This document shows, piece after piece, positions 26,983 to 35,913 of a DNA stretch of 64,000 bases. A model generated the notes under the pieces. The model made no database searches. It was given only the letters and a program-made list of their open reading frames with translations, and was not told the DNA's origin. The DNA lies in the NCBI GenBank assembly GCA_965213885.1, contig OZ243919.1, positions 3,224,001 to 3,288,000 on the forward strand, read 5' to 3'. The position numbers and the translations under genes were made by a program. The first letter of the stretch is position 1. Every line of letters begins with the position of its first letter. This DNA comes from VYFG01 sp965213885 (GTDB taxonomy: Bacteria > Pseudomonadota > Gammaproteobacteria > Arenicellales > Poriferihabitantaceae).

Positions 26983-27288
26983 TCAGCGCAGCACCACGCC
27001 GCCTGCGAGGTAGGTCCACAGGAGCAGCAGGAACACACCGAGGGGAACGAGGCTGATCCCGAGCGCCGCACGGGTGCTGCCCCGCCGCAGCAGCCTGACG
27101 GAAAGCCAGAGGCAGGCGGCCAGGGCCGGCGGGTACCCCAGCATCAGGATGCGCAGCAGGGTTTCGTGAAAAACCCCGGGAACCCGGCCCTCGCCGTCGA
27201 TCAGGAGAAACGTGAACGGCACCAGCGGAACCACCAGGGCCGCCGGGACGGCGGACAGGATGTTGCCGGCGTAGACCAGTTTTCTCAT
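26983..27288 (-). CDS. small integral membrane protein, unknown function
   Basis: 101 residues with three likely membrane helices: ILSAVPAALVVPLVPFTFLL, ILMLGYPPALAACLWLSVRL and LGISLVPLGVFLLLLWTYLA. No family is recognised. It lies 19 bp before the enolase-superfamily gene end on the same strand and may be the last gene of that transcript. The hydrophobic pattern over the whole length makes a real gene likely. Confidence 0.65.
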   Translation of the reverse strand: MRKLVYAGNILSAVPAALVVPLVPFTFLLIDGEGRVPGVFHETLLRILMLGYPPALAACLWLSVRLLRRGSTRAALGISLVPLGVFLLLLWTYLAGGVVLR

Positions 27289-27306
27289 GCGGGTTCCCGA
27301 AGCGGA

Positions 27307-28410
27307 TCAGGCCAGCGCGCTTTCCCGGTAGTCTGCTCGCGCCAGCCAGTCCGGGTGCACCTCCGCCCCCCAGCCCGGGGCGTCGGGCACCGTGGCCATG
27401 CCGTCCCTGATGCCGTAAGGGGAGTCGAGGAACAGCCCGTACTGCCAGGGGTAGTAATCCGCCTCCTCGATGGCGAATTCCAGGTATCGGCCGGCATTGG
27501 GAATGGCGCGCAGGAGGTGCATGGTGAACAGGGTTACCATGGACAGGTTGGCGCAGTGGGGCGTCACCGGGATGCCGGCGGCCCCGGCCATGCCGGCCAC
27601 CCGGAGGGTCCGGCTGAGTCCGCCGAGATAGCAGATGTCCGGCTGCACGATGTCCACCACCCGCCCATCGATCATCCGCCGCCAGTTCTGCAGCTCGCAG
27701 TCCTGCTCCCCGCCCGTCACGTCCAGGGACAGGGCTTCGGTGACCCGCCTGGTCTGGTCGTATTCCCAGTAGGGGCAGGGCTCCTCGAAATGCACCACGC
27801 CATGGTCTTCCAGCATCCGCCCGACCTCGATGGCCCGGCCCGGCGAGAAACCGGAATTGGCGTCCACCAGCAGCGCGGCCCCGTCACCCAGCACCCTGCG
27901 CACAGCCGGGACAATGGCCTCGGTCCGACCCGGCCACTCGTCGACGTCATGGCCGCATTCCGCGCCGACGCGGAATTTGAACGCATCGAATCCGTACCGG
28001 TCGCGCAGTCCGGCGAACCGTTCCGCCTCCTCCTGCGGAGCGATGTCCCTTTTCATGGAAGAGGCATAGGCGCGGACCGGGCCCGGGCTGCCGCCGATCA
28101 GTTCGCAGACGCTCTTGCCCTCGCGCTTTCCCCGGCAGTCCCACAGGGCGGTGTCCACCCCCCCGAACGCGCGCCGCAGGTACGATCCCGGAAACTTGTG
28201 CTCCTTCTCCATCACGCGGTCGCCGAGGGCGTCGATGTCGGTGCTGTCCCGGCCGAGGATCCAGGGGGCCACCTGGCGGTGTATCACCCCTGCGGTGATG
28301 TCGGCATGATAGGGGGCGGTCTGGCCCCAGCCCTGGCTGCCGTCCTCCAGGGTTGCCCGGACGAAGCAGACGAATTCGTCGGAAAAGGTCTCGATGCGCT
28401 GGATGTTCAT
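27307..28410 (-). CDS. mandelate racemase/muconate lactonizing enzyme family protein
   Basis: Enolase-superfamily enzyme of 367 residues, with an N-terminal capping domain (MNIQRIETFSDEFVCFVRAT) and a barrel. The K-x-K-like catalytic region reads AFKFRVGAEC. Metal ligands are D in LLVDANSGFS, E in VVHFEEPCPYW and the E of VTGGEQDCEL. The C-terminal H appears in VTPHCANLS. The first lysine position is K-F-R rather than K-x-K, which is compatible with dehydratase-type members. ATG 28410 is chosen because the long upstream extension lacks homology. Substrate unknown, probably a sugar acid. Confidence 0.88.
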   Translation of the reverse strand: MNIQRIETFSDEFVCFVRATLEDGSQGWGQTAPYHADITAGVIHRQVAPWILGRDSTDIDALGDRVMEKEHKFPGSYLRRAFGGVDTALWDCRGKREGKSVCELIGGSPGPVRAYASSMKRDIAPQEEAERFAGLRDRYGFDAFKFRVGAECGHDVDEWPGRTEAIVPAVRRVLGDGAALLVDANSGFSPGRAIEVGRMLEDHGVVHFEEPCPYWEYDQTRRVTEALSLDVTGGEQDCELQNWRRMIDGRVVDIVQPDICYLGGLSRTLRVAGMAGAAGIPVTPHCANLSMVTLFTMHLLRAIPNAGRYLEFAIEEADYYPWQYGLFLDSPYGIRDGMATVPDAPGWGAEVHPDWLARADYRESALA

Positions 28411-28559
28411 CTTTGTCGACAGGATCGGGGGCCGCTGAGTATTCCCGGTTCTTGCCGGCAATGCCAGCGGGATTTTCGTGTTCCCGGGAAGCCGCGCAGC
28501 GTGGACACCGGTGGGCCCTGGGGTGCGGGTTTCGGCAACCGGCACCGCTCCGGGCTTGG

Positions 28560-28775
28560 CTGATACAGTCCCCGCTTTACCTCTTGCGCTTCAGTCATGT
28601 TCACCACCCTCAAGAGACTGCCCGTGGGTGAACGGGTCGGCATTGTCCTTTCCGGCGGTCCCGACACCCGCGCCGTCATCCACTGGATGCGGAAAAGGGT
28701 GTCCTTCCCTGCGCGCATACCCCCAATTCGGCCCAGCCGGACAAGGATGATGATGACGGCATTCCGCGCAAGGCC
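28560..28775 (+). repeat. degenerate duplicate of the argG promoter and 5' end
   Basis: This block aligns base for base with 31222-31438, including the TGATACA(A/G)T promoter element, the ATG (28597 versus 31259) and about 60 codons of argG. It reads MFTTLKRLPVGERVGIVLSG where argG reads MSTILKSLPVGERVGIAFSG. A one-base indel near codon 35-40 breaks the frame. I estimate about 80 percent identity by eye. The offset is 2662-2663 bp. After AAGGCC at 28775 the similarity fades. Confidence 0.85.
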
Positions 28776-29035
28776 CGCCGGAATCTCAATGACGAGGCTA
28801 GGACGGGCCTGCGTGCGCGCGTCGCAGAACACCATCGTTCCATCAACGAATTCAAACCGACCATCCGTCAGCTTCGGCTGATCGCAAAAACATTCCATAG
28901 ACCACTGAGCCCTTTTGTTCAGCGGATGTGCCGCGTGGATTCCCACTTATCAGAAAATCGAGTGGCTTTGCCTCAGTTGCTTTCATTCGTTATTGCTCAT
29001 CCATTTCATTTCAGGACTGTTCCCACTATTGGCCA

Positions 29036-30136
29036 CTACTCATGATCCCATTGATACCTGACCTTCAAATCATTGCAATGCGTCGGCGGCAGCAGTCTTT
29101 TGTGTTGCAATTGCCCCACCACAATCCCGGGAGCAATACCCACTTCCTGTGCAAATTGGGATATAGCCGCTTTACTGAACGTTGCCTGTGTAGCGAAATT
29201 GCTGAAGGCCTTTCTCGGTAGCAGCTCGTGCTCGGCGAAGAGATTGGCTTGTTCTTCCTTCTCACCATCCATACCGTTGGTACCTTCAATAAACAGCTCC
29301 TTCTTGCCGTGTAAGAGGATATGCCCGGCTTCATGGAAGAAAGTGAACCAGAGGTGATCGTTGGTTTTGTAGCGCAGGCTGAGCTGGATGATGGCCTTGT
29401 CAGAACTAATCCAGCGAGTTGCCCCGCTGACGCCGGTCTTGGGCAGACAGGGAATAAACACCACGGCGACGCCGGCTTGGGCACAATGCTGCTGCAAGGC
29501 GGGTACGAAATGCGCGGGATCGGTTTCGGCCGTGAGAGAGCGGATATCATCCAGCGCCTGCCGAAATGCGGGCTTGTCATACGACTGGCACTCGATGTTT
29601 GCAGCCTCCAGCTCGCCTTGGCGCAGCCAGGCAGAAACCGCCTCCGGGAAGATTTCGTGCTGGTTGTGTTGACGGTAGGCGACGGTCACGTTGGGCCAGA
29701 TATCGTCCCACTGCTCCACGCTGGCAATACCGAAGAAGCATAGCACTTCATCGAGCTGCTGCTTTTTGTCCTTATGCTTTTTCAGCCATCCCATTCTTGC
29801 CATAGCGTTGACCGGTATACGTTTGAGCCAGCCGAGGTTCTTCTCCAGCTGGACTTCTTCGGCCAACCGCGCGCGGGTCTCCTGGTAGTGGGCCTCCAGA
29901 TTGAGCCAGTACTCGACTGGCATACCCAGGGCACGCTCCAGCTTGATAGCGGTTTCAGGCGTGATAATGACCGTGCCCTTGCCCTTGAGGATGGCAATGA
30001 TGTGTTTTTCACTTAAGCCCGTGCGCTTGGCCAGTTCGGTCCGACTCATGTTGCGCAGTTCGAGCTCGTGGCCCAGCACCTCGCCGGGAGTAACCGTGTA
30101 GTCAGGCGTGTAGTGGTTGATAACTGCGTTATCCAT
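29036..30136 (-). CDS. HigA-type HTH antitoxin fused to ImmA/IrrE metalloprotease
   Basis: N-terminal HigA/XRE helix-turn-helix: TPGEVLGHELELRNMSRTEL with LAKRTGLSEKHIIAILKGKG. The C-terminal ImmA/IrrE zinc-protease domain (COG2856) has HEAGHILLHGKKE near residue 268 and a downstream glutamate in EEQANLFAEHELLPR. The product has 366 residues from ATG 30136. The start lies inside the end of the HigB-like toxin gene, so translation is coupled. It probably represses the operon and neutralises the toxin; the protease may degrade a regulator. The ORF also has an upstream in-frame start at 30148. Confidence 0.88.
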   Translation of the reverse strand: MDNAVINHYTPDYTVTPGEVLGHELELRNMSRTELAKRTGLSEKHIIAILKGKGTVIITPETAIKLERALGMPVEYWLNLEAHYQETRARLAEEVQLEKNLGWLKRIPVNAMARMGWLKKHKDKKQQLDEVLCFFGIASVEQWDDIWPNVTVAYRQHNQHEIFPEAVSAWLRQGELEAANIECQSYDKPAFRQALDDIRSLTAETDPAHFVPALQQHCAQAGVAVVFIPCLPKTGVSGATRWISSDKAIIQLSLRYKTNDHLWFTFFHEAGHILLHGKKELFIEGTNGMDGEKEEQANLFAEHELLPRKAFSNFATQATFSKAAISQFAQEVGIAPGIVVGQLQHKRLLPPTHCNDLKVRYQWDHE

Positions 30137-30476
30137 GGGTGTCCTCAATGCCTAATATCTTGATGGCTGTAATACGGTGCCAATCCAGCCCACCTTCCGG
30201 CCGCACCGGTAGCGGGTTGTGTAACGGCTGGACGATCAGCCGGTACGGGCCGTCCAGATCTAGGCTGAGCGCACCTTTGCGCTTGCCCGTCAGTTCGTGG
30301 CACCGGTGTGGTGGACTGTAGGGCGGCGCAAATACGCCCAGGTTTGGGGCTGCCCGCAATGCTGTCATCACCACCTTGATTCGCTTTGCGCGCTGCTGCC
30401 CGAAGACCTTGAGCAACGTCTTTTCTTCGTTAAATTGCTTTTGCAGCTTCTTGCTGGAAAAATCGATATCAATCAA
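30129..30476 (-). CDS. HigB/RelE-type toxin
   Basis: RelE-superfamily mRNA-interferase-like toxin of 115 residues. Key stretches are SSKKLQKQFNEEKTLLKVFG at the N terminus, then CHELTGKRKGALSLDLDGPY and RLIVQPLHNPLP. The last contains the H-x-L-x-G-x-R/K region that precedes the catalytic basic residues in HigB proteins. The toxin gene comes first and overlaps the antitoxin gene by 8 nt, the order typical of higBA. Confidence 0.85.
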   Translation of the reverse strand: MIDIDFSSKKLQKQFNEEKTLLKVFGQQRAKRIKVVMTALRAAPNLGVFAPPYSPPHRCHELTGKRKGALSLDLDGPYRLIVQPLHNPLPVRPEGGLDWHRITAIKILGIEDTHG

Positions 30477-30485
30477 TCTTCACTT

Positions 30486-30518
30486 ACCTGTTAGGTTAAT
30501 ATATTTTCGTATAAATAT
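30486..30518. promoter_or_regulatory. candidate higBA operator palindromes
   Basis: Just upstream of the toxin ATG (30476) lie ACCT-GTT-AGGT at 30486-30496 and ATATTT-TCGTAT-AAATAT at 30501-30518, in clearly AT-rich sequence. Antitoxins of the HigA type repress their own operon at such sites. Evidence is position and symmetry only. Confidence 0.35.
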
Positions 30519-30669
30519 CCATTACAGTTTTTCCGACACTGGCGCAACCGCCGGCATGGTTGCCGTCTAATGAGCTCCGGCCAGGAATCTCGTAACATAT
30601 TGTTATCCTTGATCTAGTTCGCGGTCTCTTGGCGAATCACCCCACACAGCCGCATCACCCGTCTCCTTC

Positions 30670-31203
30670 TCAGTTGACCCTGAATCTGATGGAAAATATC
30701 TCTTCATCGGTTACCTGTTGCCTGAGTCGTGCCTCCACCTGATCCAGAATCCTGTCCTTCTGGATTTCGATTTCTTTGGCGGCAGCGTCGTAGGCGCACC
30801 ACGCCTCATCCCGTATTTGTTCGAGTGGACGTATCTTCTTCTGGAGAGCGAGTTTGTCTGGCTAATTTCCTGTCTGCCGAATTTCCTCTTTGCTTTTACT
30901 CAGATTCACTTTGAGACGGTCATGTACTACCGCGTTGAAATTCTCCAGCAGCTTTTGCCGTGTATCCTCCATGGAAGCGTTGATCTGACTATCCATTTCT
31001 GTTCGCAAGCGTTCGAATTCCTCTTCGATCTCCTCGGTGGTTCGACAGTTCTGATAGATGGCGACAATACGCTTCTCGAACTCGACGCCGGACTCAACAG
31101 CACCGAGGACCTTGCCACTGGCCCCGAATACGCCGGAAAAGAGCTGGAACATTTCCGCGAGCAATTCGTATACACGCTGATCGGCGGCGTTATTCTTGTT
31201 GGG
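30670..31203 (-). pseudogene. C-terminal stub of a SNF2-type defence helicase
   Basis: The frame from 31203 reads KNNAADQRVYELLAEMFQLF, SGVFGASGKVLGAVESGVEF and FEKRIVAIYQNCRTTEEIEE. It passes an in-frame TAG at 30862-30864 and continues PDKLALQKKIRPLEQIRDEA to RLRQQVTDEEIFSIRFRVN and a natural stop. This is the characteristic C-terminal end of the large SNF2/DEAD-like helicases found in restriction and other defence loci. The whole ATPase part is missing. The upstream boundary coincides with the argG duplicate. Confidence 0.68.
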
Positions 31204-31221
31204 GCGCGTGGGTGCGCTTCG

Positions 31222-31438
31222 CTGATACAATCCCCGTTTTACCCTTTCCGGTTCAGTCATGTCCACCATCCTCAAGAGTCTGCCTGTGGGTGAGCGGGTC
31301 GGCATTGCCTTTTCCGGCGGTCTCGACACCAGCGCCGCCATCCACTGGATGCGGCTAAAGGGCGCCATTCCCTGCGCGTATACCGCCAACCTGGCCCAGC
31401 CGGACGAGGATGACTATGACGGCATTTCGCGCAAGGCC
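31222..31438 (+). repeat. intact copy of the duplicated argG 5' region
   Basis: Partner of the repeat at 28560-28775. It includes the extended minus-10-like element TGATACAAT at 31223-31231, 28 bp before the argG ATG, and the first roughly 60 codons of argG. The left edge of similarity is close to 31213, a few bases after the helicase stub ends. Confidence 0.85.
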
Positions 31439-32602
31439 ATGGAATACGGCGCGGAAGATGCCAGGCTGGTGGACTGCCGCGCCCAGCTCGCCGCTGAGGG
31501 AATCGCCGCGATCCAGTGCGGCGCCTTCCACGTCACCACGGCCGGGGTCACCTATTTCAATACCACGCCCCTTGGCCGGGTGGTCACCGGCACCATGCTG
31601 GTGTCCGCGATGCGCGAGGACGGCGTCAACATCTGGGGTGACGGCAGCACCTACAAGGGCAACGACATCGAGCGGTTCTATCGCTACGGCCTGCTGGCGA
31701 ACCCGGGCCTGAAAATCTACAAGCCCTGGCTGGACGAGGCGTTCATCGGCGAACTGGGCGGCCGCGCGGAGATGTCAGCCTTCATGCAGGCGTCGGGATT
31801 CGCCTACCGGATGTCGGCGGAGAAGGCCTACTCCACCGATTCGAACATGCTCGGCGCCACCCACGAGGCCAAGGACCTCGAATACCTCGGCACCAGTGTC
31901 CGGATCGTCGAGCCGATCATGGGGGTCCGGTTCTGGGATCCGGCGGTGGAGATTCCGGCGGAGGAGGTGACGGTCCGCTATCAGGAGGGACGCCCGGTGG
32001 CGCTCAACGGGCAGACCTTCGACAACGAGGTCGACCTGATGCTGGAGGCCAATCGCATCGGCGGACGCCACGGCCTCGGCATGAGCGACCAGATCGAGAA
32101 CCGGATCATTGAAGCCAAGAGCCGGGGCATCTACGAGGCGCCGGGCATGGCGCTCCTTTTCATCGGCTACGATCGTCTGGTCACCGGCATCCACAACGAG
32201 GACACCATCGAGCAGTACCGCATCAACGGCATCCGACTCGGCCGGCTGCTGTACCAGGGGCGCTGGTTCGATTCCCAGGCCCTGATGCTGCGGGAGACCG
32301 CCCAGCGCTGGGTGGCCAGCGCGGTTTCCGGCGAGGTCACCATGGAACTGCGCCGGGGCAACGACTACTCTATTCTCAACACGGAATCCGACCGGTTGAC
32401 CTACAAGCCGGAAAGGCTGACCATGGAAAAGGGCGATTCCGCGTTCAGCGCCAATGACCGCATCGGCCAGCTCACCATGCGCAACCTGGACATCGCCGAC
32501 AGTCGGGAAAAACTTGCGGGGTACGCGAATCACGGCCTGCTTTCCGCCTCCGTCACCAATGCGCTGCCGCAGCTGGACAAGGAGGTCGCCGACGGGGAAT
32601 AA
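31259..32602 (+). CDS. argG: argininosuccinate synthase
   Basis: Joins citrulline and aspartate with ATP in arginine biosynthesis. The pyrophosphatase loop is AFSGGLDTSAA near residue 18. Further signatures are FHVTTAGVTYFNTTPLGRVV, GDGSTYKGNDIERFYRYGLL and KAYSTDSNMLGATHEAKDLE. The 447 residues match the E. coli-type subfamily. Its 5' end and promoter element are duplicated 2.66 kb upstream; this copy is complete and looks functional. Confidence 0.97.
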   Translation: MSTILKSLPVGERVGIAFSGGLDTSAAIHWMRLKGAIPCAYTANLAQPDEDDYDGISRKAMEYGAEDARLVDCRAQLAAEGIAAIQCGAFHVTTAGVTYFNTTPLGRVVTGTMLVSAMREDGVNIWGDGSTYKGNDIERFYRYGLLANPGLKIYKPWLDEAFIGELGGRAEMSAFMQASGFAYRMSAEKAYSTDSNMLGATHEAKDLEYLGTSVRIVEPIMGVRFWDPAVEIPAEEVTVRYQEGRPVALNGQTFDNEVDLMLEANRIGGRHGLGMSDQIENRIIEAKSRGIYEAPGMALLFIGYDRLVTGIHNEDTIEQYRINGIRLGRLLYQGRWFDSQALMLRETAQRWVASAVSGEVTMELRRGNDYSILNTESDRLTYKPERLTMEKGDSAFSANDRIGQLTMRNLDIADSREKLAGYANHGLLSASVTNALPQLDKEVADGE

Positions 32603-32680
32603 ACCGGGGTCCCGCTGTCCTCCCAATGCTGTGCCGGTTCGGGAGGATGGCCGGAATCCTTCACGGTGATCCGATCAGCA

Positions 32681-33370
32681 ATGAAAACCATCGGCCTTGT
32701 CGGCGGCATGAGCTGGGAAAGCACGGCCCTGTACTACCGCCGGATCAACGAAGGGGTGAAGGCCCGCCTTGGCGGACTGCACTCGGCGAGGATCGTGCTG
32801 TACAGTGTGGATTTCCAGGAGATCGAAGCGTTGCAGCATGCCGGTGAATGGCATCGGGCCGGCGAGGTTCTTGCCGCTGCGGGACGCGCTGTGGAGGCGG
32901 CGGGCGCCGAATTCCTCCTGATCTGCACCAACACCATGCACCGGGTGGCGGCGCAGGTGGAGTCGGCGGTATCCATTCCCCTGCTGCACCTGGCGGATGC
33001 CACCGCGGAACGTATCCTTGCCCGGGGCATGGAAACGGTGGGCCTGCTGGGCACGGCGTTCACCATGGAGCAGGATTTCTATCGCGGGCGCCTGGAGAAC
33101 AGGGGGATCGAGGTGCTGGTACCGGGGGCCGCCGACCGGGCTGTCGTGCACCGCGTGATCTATGAAGAGCTGTGCCGGGGCAGGGTGAAGGAGGATTCGC
33201 GCGCCGAATACCTGCGCATCATCGACAGGCTGGGCGAACGGGGCGCCGAGGGCGTGGTCGAGGGCTGCACCGAGATCGTCATGCTGGTGGATGAGCGGCA
33301 TACCAGCATGCCACTATTCGACACCACCGCCATTCACGCCGACGAAGCAGTGCGCCTGGCACTGGGCTAA
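32681..33370 (+). CDS. aspartate/glutamate racemase family protein
   Basis: Cofactor-independent amino acid racemase of 229 residues. It opens MKTIGLVGGMSWESTALYYR, has the first catalytic cysteine region in EFLLICTNTMHRVA near residue 80 and the second in VVEGCTEIVMLV near residue 190. This is the Asp/Glu racemase (YgeA-like) pattern with two active-site cysteines. ATG 32681 gives the family-standard start. It follows argG on the same strand after about 80 bp. Confidence 0.92.
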   Translation: MKTIGLVGGMSWESTALYYRRINEGVKARLGGLHSARIVLYSVDFQEIEALQHAGEWHRAGEVLAAAGRAVEAAGAEFLLICTNTMHRVAAQVESAVSIPLLHLADATAERILARGMETVGLLGTAFTMEQDFYRGRLENRGIEVLVPGAADRAVVHRVIYEELCRGRVKEDSRAEYLRIIDRLGERGAEGVVEGCTEIVMLVDERHTSMPLFDTTAIHADEAVRLALG

Positions 33371-33614
33371 CTTGCGGCGACAGGCGGACCTACATGCGCC
33401 AGAATCCTGAACGACCTGCATGCGATCAGTGCCCCGGCATGGAGGACTGGTTCAATCTGCCCCAAACCCGGATACGGTCCCGCCGCCGGCAGGGCAGTTC
33501 CGGCCGGTCCGTCGGGACGGCCGGTGATTGAACCCCGCGTGCTGCGGTGACTGCCGGGGAATCGTGGCCGGAAAACCACCCCGGATAAGACGGATCAATT
33601 GTCGAGGCGTCGCC

Positions 33615-33938
33615 GTGCCCCGCATCACCGATATCGAAAGCAACGGAATCGAGCACACCATTGAGGCCGAGCTCGGCAGTACCGTGATGGAGGGTGCCCG
33701 GCGCAACGACATTCCGGGCATCGAGGCGATCTGCGGCGGTGCCTGTTCCTGCTCCACCTGTCACGTGTATGTGGATGCGGACTGGATAGATCGCCTGCCG
33801 GCCGTGGAACCGCACGAGGAAATCGTCCTGGACTATGCCTGGAATCCGGACAGCAGGCGTTCCCGCCTGACCTGCCAGCTGGAGGTGACGGAGGACCTGG
33901 ACGGGCTGATCGTGCGCATTCCGGCCGAACAGGCCTGA
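33615..33938 (+). CDS. 2Fe-2S ferredoxin, adrenodoxin type
   Basis: Small electron carrier of 107 residues. The cluster ligands are C-x5-C-x2-C in AICGGACSCSTCHVYV and the fourth Cys in RLTCQLEV. The sequence resembles class VI ferredoxins that feed P450s or ring-cleaving oxygenases. The GTG at 33615 is chosen because PRITDIESNGIEH is the usual beginning and GAGG precedes it. No reductase or P450 is adjacent. Confidence 0.9.
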   Translation: MPRITDIESNGIEHTIEAELGSTVMEGARRNDIPGIEAICGGACSCSTCHVYVDADWIDRLPAVEPHEEIVLDYAWNPDSRRSRLTCQLEVTEDLDGLIVRIPAEQA

Positions 33939-34250
33939 GCGCAGGCACCGGGAACGTTTTCGCCATGACTGCCTTGCGCGGCGAACGGCAGGGGGCGTCC
34001 GGTTGAAACCCTGCCCGATTCCATCTCCGGGTGGTCTCCGGCCCAGTCGGGCAGGCCGGTCATCATCCACACCAGGTCTGCTTCCACGACCGCGGGTTCA
34101 CGGGAAATCGCGGGTCGACCGATCGAACTTCGGATGCCTTACGGAAGCGACCTTGACCGGACCGGCAGGGGCGCCGCGGTTCTTCGATGCAAGCGGTATG
34201 CCGGGAAGGGGACGGCCCCGGGGTTTCGGAAATTTACCGGGGCGGGGATG
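33939..34250. other. intergenic region between convergent ferredoxin and hpt genes
   Basis: About 310 bp with no recognisable coding sequence. The part near 34215-34245 contains short GC-rich complementary runs (GGCCCCGGGG and CCGGGGCGG) that might form a 3' hairpin for hpt, but no clear intrinsic terminator is seen. Confidence 0.4.
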
Positions 34251-34805
34251 TCATTGCCGGCCGGGTTCCAGGAACCGCACCGTACCGATATACGGCAGGT
34301 TCCGGTTGCGCTGGGCGTAGTCGATGCCGTACCCGACGACGAACTTGTCCGGGATCTCGAATCCCACCAGGTCGGCCCGGACATCCGTCTCCCGGCGTGA
34401 CGGCTTGTCCAGGAGGGCACAGACCAGCATGCGCGCCGGCCGGCGGCTTTCCAGCAGGGTCAGCACATGCTTCAGCGTGTGGCCGGTGTCGACGATGTCT
34501 TCCACGACCAGCACGTCCTGGCTTCCGATTTCCCCGCGCAGGTCCTTCGTGATCCGCACCTCGCGGGAGGACTCCATCGTGTCGTCGTAGGACGAGGTTT
34601 CGATGAAATCCACTTCGACCGGCAGGTCCAGCTCCCGCACGAGGTCGGCAATGAACATGAAGGATCCGCGCAGGAGCCCGATCACCACCAGCTTGTCCGT
34701 GTCCCGGAAATGCTGCGTGATTTCAACGGCCATTTCCTTCACCCGGGCGGCGATGACCCCGGCGGGGACCAGGTCGTCGATAACGTAGTTGTCGTGATCA
34801 ATCAT
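34251..34805 (-). CDS. hpt: hypoxanthine-guanine phosphoribosyltransferase
   Basis: Purine salvage enzyme making IMP and GMP from bases and PRPP. The PRPP-binding motif is VLVVEDIVDTGHTL near residue 100. VVIGLLRGSFMFIADLVREL and the base-binding DKFVVGYGIDYAQRNRNLPY are typical. From ATG 34805 the product has 184 residues, matching the family; a GTG at 34820 would add five. Neither start has a strong ribosome-binding site. Confidence 0.95.
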   Translation of the reverse strand: MIDHDNYVIDDLVPAGVIAARVKEMAVEITQHFRDTDKLVVIGLLRGSFMFIADLVRELDLPVEVDFIETSSYDDTMESSREVRITKDLRGEIGSQDVLVVEDIVDTGHTLKHVLTLLESRRPARMLVCALLDKPSRRETDVRADLVGFEIPDKFVVGYGIDYAQRNRNLPYIGTVRFLEPGRQ

Positions 34806-34910
34806 GTTGCTGCCGGACACAATGGCGGGAGAGTTGTATGCGGCTGGACAAGCCTGCTATCGTAATGGATAACCACCGATCAAAGCCAACCCCGAACCAT
34901 CGGATCTTTC

Positions 34911-35771
34911 ATGACTGAACTCACTCAGGAGCCGGCTCCCGCGGACGCGGAGGAGCGACGGCGGGCCAAGCCCCTGGTCTGCTATGACGTGGACCAGTTG
35001 CCACCCTACGATCAGGACTTCTATCTTCACGCCCGGGAAGGGGCGGAAAAAACCGGTGAGTTGGAGGTGCCGCCCCGGGACGGCAGGGCGTTCGATGTGC
35101 CGGCGGGACACTTCTTCCGTCTCAGCATCGTGGAGGGACCTCAGGTGGGCGACCTCAACCTGTGGAATGCCCATGACCTGACCGAACGGTTCTTCAGCGG
35201 CAAGACGCGGCAACTTCATGCCACCCACCTCACCACCGGCGACCGGCTGTGGAGCAACCTGCCGGGCCTGAGGCCGATGGCCACGATCACCCAGGACACC
35301 CTGGACTGGTACGGTTGGGACGCCGACGGCGGCGGGGTGCATGACGTCATCGGAACGCGCTGCGACCCCTACACCAATTTCATGCTGAAGGGCGTGGAAT
35401 ACCATCATTGCTGCCATTCGAACCTGACCCGCGCGCTCGTGGAGAAAACGGACCTGTCACCGGCCGAGGCCGAACCTCACGTGCACGACGTGATGAACGT
35501 GTTCATGTGCACCGGGTTCACGCGGGACACCCACCAGTATTTCATGAAGGCCAGTCCCGCACGTCCGGGGGACTTCATCGAGTACTTCGCCGAGATGGAC
35601 CTGCTGGCCGGCTTGTCCGCCTGCCCCGGGGGAGATTGCGGTAGCAGTCACTCCGATGACAGCACGCCATGCTATCCGCTGCTGGTGGAGGTGTTCCGGC
35701 CCGTCGAGGGCCGGTTGGGTGACTGGAAGCCCGCCGTCAGCAACCGCTATTCGCGCAGCCATGGCCTGTGA
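34911..35771 (+). CDS. DUF1989 / urea carboxylase-associated family protein
   Basis: Member of PF09347, proteins often found near urea carboxylase or amino acid transport genes. Conserved stretches are DVPAGHFFRLSIVEGPQVGD then LNLWNAHDLTERF, RQLHATHLTTGDRLWSNLPG and the cysteine-containing SACPGGDCG. A histidine- and cysteine-rich block near residues 165-175 (EYHHCCHSN) may bind metal. Length 286. No urea carboxylase lies nearby. Biochemical role unproven. Confidence 0.88.
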   Translation: MTELTQEPAPADAEERRRAKPLVCYDVDQLPPYDQDFYLHAREGAEKTGELEVPPRDGRAFDVPAGHFFRLSIVEGPQVGDLNLWNAHDLTERFFSGKTRQLHATHLTTGDRLWSNLPGLRPMATITQDTLDWYGWDADGGGVHDVIGTRCDPYTNFMLKGVEYHHCCHSNLTRALVEKTDLSPAEAEPHVHDVMNVFMCTGFTRDTHQYFMKASPARPGDFIEYFAEMDLLAGLSACPGGDCGSSHSDDSTPCYPLLVEVFRPVEGRLGDWKPAVSNRYSRSHGL

Positions 35772-35913
35772 ATTCAGGGATGGAGTGTTGGGGGGTGATG
35801 ACCAACAGTTCGAGGAAGATGTCCAAACCATGGGATATTGATGGCATGGGAGCAACGAGGGCCGGGCGACCACTGGGGGATCGGGCGGTGCCAGGGCAGA
35901 AAGCTGCACTCCC

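Noticed and set aside
34020..34240. Possible small gene between the ferredoxin gene and hpt
   Set aside because: Short frames on both strands show no family resemblance and no ribosome-binding site.
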